Source: Craspedostauros australis (Eukaryota; Bacillariophyta; Bacillariophyceae; Mastogloiales; Achnanthaceae). From it: DNA of 64,000 nucleotides. Numbering within the stretch: position 1 is the stretch's first letter; every line of letters begins with the position of its first letter. The notes under the pieces are model-generated. The model saw only the letters and a list, made by a program, of their open reading frames with translations. It did not search any database and was not told the origin of the DNA. Position numbers and translations under genes: made by a program. This document shows positions 1 through 9,472 of this stretch, one piece after another. Location: NCBI GenBank assembly GCA_026770025.1, contig JAMXDE010000013.1:1364001-1428000 (forward strand), given 5' to 3'.

Positions 1-2976
1 GGTCGCCAATGCAAATTTAAGGGATCCTCCGGTCCAATTTCGTGATTCATATGACTGTGAATATTCAGCACCACTGAATATCGTGTTCTGGATAGATGTA
101 CATAGGAATGGTCAATGCGCGAGCAAACCAACAATGGTGGGCCATGGTATGGTCCCCGGTGGGTGCGTTCCGAGTGGTTATAGGTCGCCAATGCAAATTT
201 AAGGGATCCTCCGGTCAAATTTGGTGATACATATGAAGTTGAATATTCAGCACCACTGAATATCGTGTTCTGGACAGATGTACATAGGAACGATCAATGC
301 GCGAGCAAACCAACGATGGTGAGCCATGGTATGGTCCTCAATGGGTGCGTTCCGAGTGGTTATAGGCCGCCATTGCATGTTTAGGGGTCCTGAGGTCCAA
401 TTTGGTGATTCATATGAAGTTGAATATTCAGCACCACTGAATATCGTGTTCTGGACAGAAGTGCATAGGAATGATCAATGCGCGGGCAAACCAACAACGG
501 GGGACGATGGTATGGTCCCCAATGGGTGCGTTCCGAGTGGTTATAGGCCGCCATTGCATGTTTAGGGGTCCTGAGGTCCAATTTGGTGATTCATATGAAG
601 TTGAATATTCAGCACCACTGAATATCGTGTTCTGGCTAGAAGTGCATAGGAATGATCAATGCGCGAGCAAACCAACGATGGTGGACGATGGTATGGTCCC
701 CAATGGGTGCGTTCCGAGTGGTTATAGACCGTAATTGCATATTTAGGAGTCACTCCGTCCAATTTCGTGATTCATATGACTGTGAATATTCAGCACCACT
801 GAATATCGTGTTCTGGCTAGAAGTGCATAGGAATGGTCAATGCGCGAGCAAACCAACAACGGGGGACGATGGTATGGTCCCCGATGGGTGCGTTCCAAGT
901 GGTTATAGGCCGTCATTACGTATTTATAGGATCCTCCGGTCGAATTTGGTGATTCATATGACAGTGAATATTCAGCACCACTGAATATCGTGTTCTGGAT
1001 AGATGTACATAGGAATGATCAATGCGCGAGCAAACCAACAACGGGGGACGATGGTATGGTCCCCAATGGGTGCGTTCCGAGTGGTTATAGACCGTAATTG
1101 CATATTTAAGGGGTCCTGCGGTCAAATTTGGTGATACACTCGAAGTTGAATATTCAGCACCACTGAATATCGTGTTCTGGCTAGAAGTGCATAGGAATGA
1201 CCAATGCGCGAGCAAACCAACGATTGTGGGCCATGGTATGGTCCCCGGTGGGTGCGTTCCGAGTGGTTATAGGTCGCCAATGCATATTTGGGGGTCCTGC
1301 GGTCGAATTTGGTGATTCGTATGACAGTGAATATTCAGCGCCACTGAATATCGTGTTCTTGCCAGAAGTGCATAGGAATGGTCAATGCGCGAGCAAACCA
1401 ACGATGGTGGGCCATGGTATGGTCCCCAATGGGTGCGTTCCGAGTGGTTATAGGTCGTCATTACGTATTTATAGGATCCTCCGGTCGAATTTGGTGATTC
1501 ATATGACAGTGAATATTCAGCACCACTGAATATCGTGTTCTGGACAGATGTACATAGGAATGATCAATGCGCGAGCAAACCAACGATGGTGGGCCATGGT
1601 ATGGTCCCCAATGGGTGCGTTCCGAGTGGTTATAGGTCGTCATTACGTATTTATAGGATCCTCCGGTCATGTTTGGTGATACACTCGAAGTTGGATATTC
1701 AGCACCACTGAATATCGTGTTCTGGCTAGATGTACATACAAATGATCAATGCGCGAGCAAACCAACGATGGTGGGCCATGGTATGGTCCCCAATGGGTGC
1801 GTTCCGAGTGGTTATAGGTCGTCATTACGTATTTATAGGATCCTCCGGTCGAATTTGGTGATTCATATGATGGTGAATATTCAGCACCACTGAATATCGT
1901 GTTCTGGATAGATGTACATAGGAATGGTCAATGTGCGAGCAAACCAACGATGGTGGGCCATGGTATGGTCCCCAATGGGTGCGTTCCAAGTTGTTATAGA
2001 CCGCCATTACGTATTTAGAGGTCCCTCCGTCCAATTTTGGTGATTCATATGAAGTTGAATATTCAGCATCACTGAATATCATGTTCTGGACAGATGTACA
2101 TAGGAATGATCAATGCGCAAGCAAACCAACGATGGTGGGCCATGGTATGGTCCCCAATGGGTGCGTTCCGAGTGGTTATAGGCCGTCATTGCATATTTAG
2201 GGGTCCTGAGGTCCAATTTGGTGATTCATATGACTGTGAATATTCAGCATCACTGAATATCGTGTTTTGGACAGAAGTGCATAGGAATGATCAATGCGCG
2301 AGCAAACCAACAATGGTGGACGATGGTATGGTCCCCAATGGGTGCGTTCCGAGTGGTTATAGGCCGTCATTGCATATTTAAGGGATCCTCCGGTCCAATT
2401 TGGTGATACATATGACAGTGAATATTCAGCGCCACTGAATATCGTGTTCTGGCCAGAAGTGCATAGGAATGGTCAATGCGCGGGCAAACCAACGATAGTG
2501 GGCCATGGTATGGTCCCCGATGGGTGCGTTCCGAGTGGTTATAGGCTGCCATTGCATATTTAGGGGATCCTGCGGTCAAATTGCGTCACACACATGAAGT
2601 AGAATATTCAGCACCACTGAATATCGTGTTCTGGCTAGATGTACATAGGAATGATCAATTCGCGAGCACACCAACGATAGTGGGCCATGGTATGGTCCCC
2701 CATGGGTGCGTTCCGACTGGTTATAGGTCGCCAATGCATATTTAAGCGTGCCTCCGGTCAAATTTCGTCACACACATGAAGCTGAATATTCAGCAACACT
2801 GAATATCGTGTTCTGGCCAGATGTACATAGGAATGATCAATGCGCGAGCAAACCAACAATAGTGGGCCATGGTGTGGTCCCCGATGGGCACGCTCCGAGT
2901 GGTTATAGGTCGCCAATGTATATTTAGGGGTCACTCCGGTCCAATTTGGTCATGCACGCAACGGTGAATATTCAGC
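1..2976. repeat. Satellite array, 181/182-bp monomer, 17 periods
   Basis: A near-perfect head-to-tail repeat fills the left edge. The core AATATTCAG (GATATTCAG in one copy) recurs at 60, 242, 423, 604, 785, 967, 1149, 1330, 1512, 1694, 1876, 2058, 2239, 2421, 2603, 2785 and 2967, so every spacing is 181 or 182 bp. Each monomer has a hairpin with 8-bp arms (ATATTCAG and CTGAATAT) around a short CACCA loop. It also has a second imperfect palindrome around CCATGGTATGG. Copies differ by scattered substitutions and become more diverged after about 2580. The array stops inside the 17th monomer near 2976 and continues beyond the left edge. Long open frames cross it on both strands, but they only reflect the low stop content of the monomer. 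The period is close to a nucleosome repeat length, as in many centromeric or subtelomeric satellites. That role is inference. Confidence 0.97.
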
Positions 2977-4050
2977 TCCTCGGTGTTTCGCGATTTTGCT
3001 ACTCATGCATGGGAATGACCAGTCCGAAGGCATGCAACCGATTGGGACCCATCCAAGGCCTTTCCATCGGCATATTCCGTGGGTTTGTACGCTTTCTTTA
3101 CTTGCGTAAGGGGTTGAAACCTTCATGTTCCTCGTACACACGATGACACCGATCGTCGAACGCCACTGTGGGTCAAACCGGCCTATATCTGCACTGCACT
3201 GATCAATTTGGAGGAATGAAATCATCTTGAGCTTATCCTTGGACCTCTCCCGGACACTTTCCATGTGGTTATTTGCTGCATTTGCATCTTCGAATACCGG
3301 CTCCTTCAAGCTTTGCATTCATGTGACACCATCCAGGAACTGCCAACATGAACCATATCTGAACAAATCCCCATTGGAATCATCAATCTCAGGACGTCCA
3401 TCAAACTGTGTTGTATCCAGGGGGCGCTCATAGGTGTATCAACGCCCTTGATCTGCTCCTGAAGCCTCCGCAAAGACCTGAATGGTTGGATACCCATACC
3501 CATATCAGCATGTGCATAGCCTGCAACCTCAATGCCTCTCGGACGGATGGATGCACCAATGTAGGCTGATCTGAGCCAGTCTACAGCAACAAAACGCAAG
3601 CAATACTTTGATGCGTATCGGCACTATCATCGGGCATATGCGAGTACGAGCCGTCCCGATCGACCACGTCCATGCATGGCACAGTGCCCGATCGTATTTT
3701 GTGAACGCATGCGGCAAAGTTGTGGGAGTCGATGGAGTTGTCAGTAATCCGTGACTGGGGACTCGATGAAAGATACCAATCAACAAATGGCGCCATCACC
3801 AACCTCGCCCCGAAAATTGCAACTCCCTCCATCATCCTACGTCGTCTGTCATGTTCCTTGAAGCTTCAGATCCTTGTGCATGAGCAAATAAATAATGCAA
3901 AGATCAAACTCTCTTATGGGGCTGCGCTGGAGGCGCTTCCCTCCGCCTCCTTTCAACTTCGCGCCGGACACTAAGGGAGCACAGAATCTGTTGATTGTTG
4001 TATGCATTCAGTGAATGTGCGAGCTGTCGTGTATGCGGCTGCTTTACATT
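2977..4050. other. Gene-poor stretch beside the satellite
   Basis: No convincing gene. Short minus-strand frames at about 2950-3835 read as reasonably balanced protein, but they change frame repeatedly and match no family I recognise. They may be a decayed mobile-element or gene remnant. No repeat ends or direct flanking repeats were found. Confidence 0.4.
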
Positions 4051-4347
4051 TTAGGCAGGGGTTGGATGAGCGCGTCTTCTGCGCTTCAGCCACATGAACA
4101 GGGTGCCAGAGGCAGTCGGTTCATGCAACATCTGTGCGGTTTGCTCGACCCATATCGCGACCTGCGCTATGTGCGCGTCTGCTGTTGGTGCCGTCCGTTG
4201 AATCCTGTGGTGAGTGGGCCGATGGTGCTCGCGGCGGAGACGAAATGATTCTGATCTATTGCGAAGAGCTTGATTTATTCCGGCTTCAGCCAAGTCTTGA
4301 CCTTCAAAAAGTGCTTCGTTTCGAGCTGCCCATTGCTCCCACGCCAT
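4051..4347 (-). pseudogene. Remnant of a LINE-type protein C-terminus
   Basis: A minus-strand frame of about 98 codons begins with a Trp-x-x-Trp...ARNEALFEG motif. It corresponds to the W...(H/A)RNxxLH segment that follows the zinc knuckle at the C-terminus of a widespread family of diatom mobile-element proteins; the comparison is from memory. The same motif occurs in the better-preserved copy at 6226-7607, near 6860-6880. Only the tail of the protein is visible. Nothing recognisable lies upstream on the minus strand above 4350, so this is a decayed fragment. I cannot see target duplications. Assignment to the same element family rests on this one motif plus the general composition. Confidence 0.4.
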
Positions 4348-4349
4348 GC

Positions 4350-6207
4350 GCTAGATGCAACATATGAGCTATCCAGACCATTTCGCCACGGACTTTCTGG
4401 ATTGTTGCCGCCTCAGAAAAACCCCTCTACATCGGTTCCCAGATCCTCGTGCATGACACAACATCATGCAGCATCGTTGTCCTTCTTTGATCATCAGACC
4501 AGCAACGTCAGAGCCACCAGTCATCCTGTTCCGTTCACCGCTCTACTACAATCAAGAGCTGACATCTCGTCCCATCGCACGGTGCATGCAGGGCATCGCT
4601 CACTCTCGCGCTGCAATCAGAAGACGACAGTCAAGTTATCATAAATCAGCCTTTCACCCTTTTACAAGAAAGTTGGCACATGTGCTGCATAGTTCCATGG
4701 CACAAGTGGAGCACCGAGCACGGAACGAAAACAGCAATGACAACACCAATATTCGAATGGAGAAATGGAACAAAATGAAAACAGCACCGCACGACCTATT
4801 GTTGGTGATAGGAGCCCAAGCATTTGTACAACTTTCATTTGTGGCAGCCATGCACGCACCTGGCAGGACGGTTCCATGGGTGAGAGACGAGTGCACCCAA
4901 GCATGGAGAGTAAAACGATCGCCAGCGACTGGCGCGCACCTCCAAAGCGGCAAAAAGTGAGCGACGTCACTTCACAGGTTGGAGTTCAGACAGGCAAAAA
5001 ATGTGCCATGGGCCAGCTGAACCATTGACTCGTCATTTTTTGTTCCCTGTGGAGCAAAACGCTAGTTCATATTCCCTGCAAAATATCATGCAAAACACGA
5101 AATGGCTGAGACTGCAATCACCATGAACCACGGCAGCAAGCTGAGTATAGCAGGAAAATGGACAGCAGCTCTCTTGCGGTAGCCTATTTATTACGTTTGT
5201 TGCGGGGATGATGCGGATGGTGCTCTCCGTGTCCTTGAAGATGTGCCGGTTGTGAAAATGGAATCTGCAGCGAGATCGCAATGTGTCACGACCGATCATA
5301 CTTCAATTGCATGGGCTCGCAATGATCATGGGATTGGTGGCCGTCGCCGCGAAAGCATAACTTCATTCTTTTGTGCTGTTGGCGTTGTTCCTTGGTCCGT
5401 CTGGTTGTTTCTTGTGAACCGCATTCCAAAAGTAACGAATACGTGGTCGAGTATTCGTAGCGTGGCTATTGCGTTGATACATGCCGCGAATGGTTGGAGA
5501 TGGTCCTCAAGGTCACAACGTAGTCCTCTGAATTGCATGTCCGTAGGCACATACGTACCAATGACCCGGAACGTAACCGCGTGATGCAGCGGATCAAAAG
5601 TGTATGTAGCTGGTACCCCCAAAATGATCTGACTACTATGTGATAGATCGCGGTCTTAGAATACAGCTACTTGGGTTTTATGACTAGTTGACTGAGGTGC
5701 GGAAGCTGATGGTCTGATAATTGCCATACACCGCGGGCAAGTGCGAGGAGCGTGTGTGTGTGCTCAGTGAAACGGATGCGAAACCAAACGGATGTGTTGA
5801 TATGCTGAAAATTGAGTCTGATAGGATAGCGTCCAGTGATCGAATTACTTGGGAGACTGAACGTCTTTGGTTGAGCATTGTCGATCGATGATTGTCGCAT
5901 AGGGGCATGGCCCCACGAAGGATCATGCGATGGAGGATGCGCACATTCTCGGCGCACTGAGGATGTGGCCCGATGCTTTTGGCGCGAACTGACCGATCGG
6001 TATTTCTTTTTGTCCAGGTCTGAGTCCAGCTTGGGAACAGTCGTGGACTTGAGTCCGCTCACATTTTGAGATGTGTGCACAACTGCAATGATGCCGACAC
6101 ACAGGCGTCATGTGGATTCAGGCGCCGCCTCGGTGATCTAGAGAGTTGCAGTGGGATGGCGACGGCATCTACATCAGAAATGATTCGCCATTACCACGCA
6201 GATCATC
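4350..6207. other. Gene-poor stretch without recognised gene
   Basis: Only short overlapping frames are present. Minus-strand frames at 5033-5299, 5326-5622 and 5667-6080 have protein-like composition but no recognisable domain, and they do not join. They may be remnants of the repeat-derived material that surrounds them. I see no tandem repeats, terminal repeats or RNA gene here. Confidence 0.35.
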
Positions 6208-6225
6208 TGATCGACCATCTGAATA
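6208..6225. repeat. Target-site duplication, left copy
   Basis: The 18-bp word TGATCGACCATCTGAATA occurs here and again at 7608-7625. The flanks of the two copies differ on both outer sides. This is the signature of a target-primed (LINE-type) insertion between them. Confidence 0.85.
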
Positions 6226-7607
6226 ATAATAATAACTCACTGACTATCCCTTGCATTCAAGGTTGCCTCGAAGGCTTCATAGTCGCCCGCAAACGACGAG
6301 CCAAAAGGCCGACCACGCCAGAACGACTTCTATTAGGATCTCGCTTCCCTGCCTTCCACAGATTGCCATCTCCATAAATCACATAGAACATACCGCACTG
6401 GGCACCCGATTCCACATCCGCCGTGCACTTCACCCATATCATGTATTCCCGCGTCTCCGCCTCGCTTGTTCACGCTCTGCCCTCCTTGACCGGAGCCTGC
6501 TCGCGCACTTCCTCTTCTGCCCCTCCTGATGCCATAATCCTCCCTTTGGCGCCCTCTTCGTTGCCTGTCACCCATGGTGGGCGTTGCTGCTCCTGTCCTC
6601 GGCCCCGTCTGCCATAACCGACTTGCCGCTGTTCCTACTCTGGCCGCCTCCACATGCCGTACCCGCGCAAGTTGCTCATCCACTGGCATTCTCTGGACCT
6701 GCTCCTTGCTCGTGTTCTCCAGCAGCCCCGCGTCCCTCCAGAATAATCCTCTACTCCCTCACTGCTACACCACTTCCACCTTCTCTTGCGCCTGCTGGAC
6801 CTTCTCTGTCTATTTGCTCCAAAGCTCATCCTCGTGCAGTGCCTGATTTCATGCTTTCCACGCCACCCATCGTACTTCCCACAGGCCTCGAATCGCTTGG
6901 CTAATCCAATGCGTTGGCGTATCTCTACTGCCACTTCGCCGCATCGTTTCAGTCCGTACTCGCCGCCACTGCCAAGACCACCTCCCCAGCACCATCTTGT
7001 CCTATCCAATCTTGCCTTGCGCCATCGATGCTCTGTGCACATCAGACCACCCTTGCGGTTCTGCCTCGCGCTGTTCTGTCCACATTCGCACCTGCCGCAC
7101 GATCTCTTGTACCATTTGCGGATCCCCCTCGTTCATTCTCATCGCGCGCGCCCACTTCTCCAAAGCGGCATGCCTCACTTGCATCGCAGCAGGATGCTGA
7201 CACTGCATCACATGCGCCGTCATCTCTTCCTCTGTTTTGCATACCAGGCATAGGCCATCGCTCCAGAATTTCCACTTCCGCATGTTCCTGCCGACCGCTC
7301 CGAAATGCGCCGCGTGCTTCACCACCCATCGTCGCCTTCCATTCTCCAGCCCATGCATCGCCGCTCGTATAGAATGGCCGTCGACGTCAGCCATCTCCTC
7401 CCAGTCCATTTTGCCTGTCCTGCTCTGCCACTGCTCGGTTTTCTGCCACTGCATGTGTTCCCACAGAGTATCCTTCGTGCTCGCGCAAGTCTTCTCTCCC
7501 CCTATCCACACTGACCACTCATCTCCATGCAGTTCCTCGTCACGCCCCGGACCGTTCCGTCCCTGCTCCGCTCCCGCCATTTTGTCGACATCGTCGTTCC
7601 AATGCGA
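6226..7607 (-). mobile_element. 5'-truncated LINE-type retrotransposon insertion
   Basis: 1382 bp lie between two copies of an 18-bp direct repeat (6208-6225 and 7608-7625). Read on the minus strand, the insert opens straight into protein-coding sequence at 7607 and ends in a short (TTA)n tail at about 6226-6235, next to the duplication. Coding sequence running into the truncated 5' end, a simple-repeat 3' tail and a long target duplication are what target-primed reverse transcription leaves. The insert encodes only the C-terminal, zinc-knuckle part of the element protein. The reverse transcriptase and endonuclease are missing, so I cannot place it in a LINE clade. Confidence 0.75.
7002..7580 (-). 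pseudogene. C-terminal zinc-knuckle part of a LINE-type protein
   Basis: A minus-strand frame of 192 codons contains GRRRWVVKHAAHFGAVGRNM, then KFWSDGLCLVCKTEEEMTAHV followed by a Cys, giving a C-x2-C-...-H-x4-C knuckle. This arrangement of basic stretch, aromatic segment and CCHC knuckle is typical of the C-terminus of reverse-transcriptase proteins of non-LTR elements in algae. The homologous reading continues past 7002 in another frame to a W...W-A-W-K-A...NQALHE segment near 6860-6900, where the frame is also interrupted by an in-frame stop. The copy is therefore a dead, 5'-truncated fragment. It lies wholly within the insertion flanked by the 18-bp duplication. Confidence 0.6.
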
Positions 7608-7625
7608 TGATCGACCATCTGAATA
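7608..7625. repeat. Target-site duplication, right copy
   Basis: Identical over 18 bp to 6208-6225 (TGATCGACCATCTGAATA). It marks the 5' (truncated) end of the minus-strand LINE-type insertion. Confidence 0.85.
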
Positions 7626-8043
7626 CCTGCGATACTACGCTGCGATCATCTCTCTTTCACATGCCACCGATCACGCGCATACTGGCGACCGCCACCACAT
7701 TCGTTCAAATTCGCCATTCCAATCAATCATCCTGCTCCCACTACGGATTCCTGATGATGTGCGCCCTCTGGAAATGGCCAATAGCCCGACCGCAAATGAT
7801 CAAAGGTAACAATCATGTTCGATGATGGCACTACCCATACATGGGTCGCCCTGCTCGTTCGCATCCTCATTCCACTCTGGTCAAGTCTCATCTGTCTGCC
7901 TACACTGTAGCTGATCCGCTCAATTATGTACAATGGGGTACGACACAATCCATTGCGCTTGGAGCAGCGCTGATATGTCGGTCGTATCGGTGCTCCGCTC
8001 GATTGGTGTCTCCTTTTCGTCCTGCTCTACTCCCCACACAGCA
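7626..8043. other. Stretch without recognised gene
   Basis: About 420 bp of non-coding sequence between the LINE-type insertion and the duplicated block. Apart from the pre-insertion flank I see nothing to annotate. Confidence 0.4.
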
Positions 8044-8561
8044 GTCGACCACTTTCTGGAGTCGACTCATGGGCGAACGATGACGGAAAAAAGGGACGAC
8101 GGCGACACACAAAACTCGAATCGGATCCACAACAAAACTCCTCCAATCGCTGTGCGCATCCTCACTCTCCTCAGTTCTGGGACATCATGGCCGATTCCTG
8201 TCGCATGTAACACAATCCAAAGCAGAGAAATCACACGACCATGAGAGAAATACCATTCCTAACAGGCACCATACTATGATTGTCTGAATTATATGTTATA
8301 ACATAAAAGTGCGTTCTCCTCGTATTCGTTATGCCATCGTATTGCGCATCACATCGTGATGATGTGGTGACGAGGATGAGTTGGACATCATTGAAATCAC
8401 CTCGATCGTGTAGTAGTGTAGTAGTGTAGTAGCGTGGGAGCGTAGTCGCGTGGGAGCGTAGTACCTTAGTATAGTAGCATAGTGTTATCAGTACAATAGC
8501 GATGGTGTTGTGGTGAGCAGTCGCGAAAACGCTCTGTGATGGCTGTGCGCGTCATGCTTTT
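8044..8561. repeat. Tandem non-coding block, copy A (518 bp)
   Basis: This segment is repeated almost exactly at 8562-9124. Shared landmarks in order are TTTCTGGAGTCGAC, a GACGGCGACACACAAAACTCG stretch, TGATTGTCTGAATTATATG, the GTAGTAGTGTAGTAG minisatellite, and ATAGCGATGGTGTTGTGGTG. No open frame spans it. The copies differ by a handful of substitutions and by expansion of the minisatellite, so the duplication is fairly recent. It lies 3' of the Crypton recombinase gene and may belong to that element's flank; this is inference. Confidence 0.9.
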
Positions 8562-9124
8562 GTCGGCCATTTTCTGGAGTCGACCCATGGACGAACGATG
8601 ACGGAAAAAAGAGACGACGGCGACACACAAAACTCGAACCGGATCCACAACAAAACTCCTCCAATCGCCGTGCGCATCCTCACTCTCCTCAGTTCTGGGA
8701 CATCATGGCCGATTCCCGTCGCATGGAATACAATCCAAAGCAGAGAAAGCACACGACCATGAGAGAAATACCATTCCTAACAGGCATCATACTATGATTG
8801 TCTGAATTATATGTTATAACATAAAAGTGCACTCTCCTCGTATTCATTATGCCATGGTATTGCGCATCACATCACGATGATGTGGTGACGAGGATGAGTT
8901 GGACATCATTGAAATCACCTCGATCGTGTAGTAGTGTAGTAGTGTAGTAGCGTAGTAGTGTAGTAGCATCGTGGTGGAGTACCGTAGTATAATAATATAC
9001 TATAGTATTCTATTATATAGTATAATACTATAGTATAGTAGCATAGTGTTATCAGTACAATAGCGATGGTGTTGTGGTGAGCAGTCGCGAAAACGCTCTG
9101 TGATGGCTATGCGCGTCATGCTTT
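8562..9124. repeat. Tandem non-coding block, copy B (563 bp)
   Basis: Direct repeat of 8044-8561. It is about 45 bp longer because the GTAGTAGTGTAGTAG minisatellite (8934-8985) is followed by an AT-rich palindromic insert at 8986-9040. The rest aligns colinearly with copy A. Confidence 0.9.
8996..9037. repeat. AT-rich palindrome inside copy B
   Basis: TATACTATAGTAT (8996-9008) and its exact inverted copy ATACTATAGTATA (9025-9037) flank a 16-bp AT-rich spacer. Copy A of the tandem block lacks this sequence, so it appeared after the duplication or was lost from copy A. Confidence 0.8.
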
Positions 9125-9440
9125 TTTGTTTGTGCGAAGTACTCCGAATCGAATCGTCATCGAAGTTTTGTGATCACCGTGTGTATCCTCATCCTCGTCG
9201 ATTCTGGGATCGACCATGGCCGATCTGTGCGAACGGCTGAGATGACGGAAGCAAAAAGGCATGACCAATTCGCAACAAAAGTTTCTCCGATCGCCGCGAA
9301 CATCCTCGCTCTCCTTGATTCTGATCACACCCCGATCGTTTCTGTTTTGGACCGAAAGTCGACGCACGATTCGAATCACTGCGTACCAGCACCAACACAC
9401 ACAGTGAAGCACACCAAAACGCCACGAGAGATGCACCAGA
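9125..9440. repeat. Diverged further copies of the tandem block
   Basis: Two weaker matches to the 8044-9124 repeat unit follow one another. CCGTGTGTATCCTCATCCTC with GGGATCGACCATGGCCGAT (about 9177-9221) and GATGACGGAAGCAAAAAGGC through CTCTCCTTGATTCTG (about 9241-9323) echo the GACGGAAAAAAG to CTCCTCAGTTCTGGGACATC part of copies A and B. They suggest an older round of tandem duplication directly downstream of the recombinase gene. Confidence 0.6.
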
Positions 9441-9472
9441 AGTCACTGTATCACAATTGCTATTCTTCACGT

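Noticed and set aside
1-2950. Many open frames of 60-110 codons on both strands of the satellite
   Set aside because: They repeat with the monomer, occur on both strands, and the 181/182-bp period is not a multiple of three. They are a by-product of a stop-poor repeat.
1-2976. CRISPR array
   Set aside because: Monomers are contiguous and similar over their full length. There are no unique spacers.
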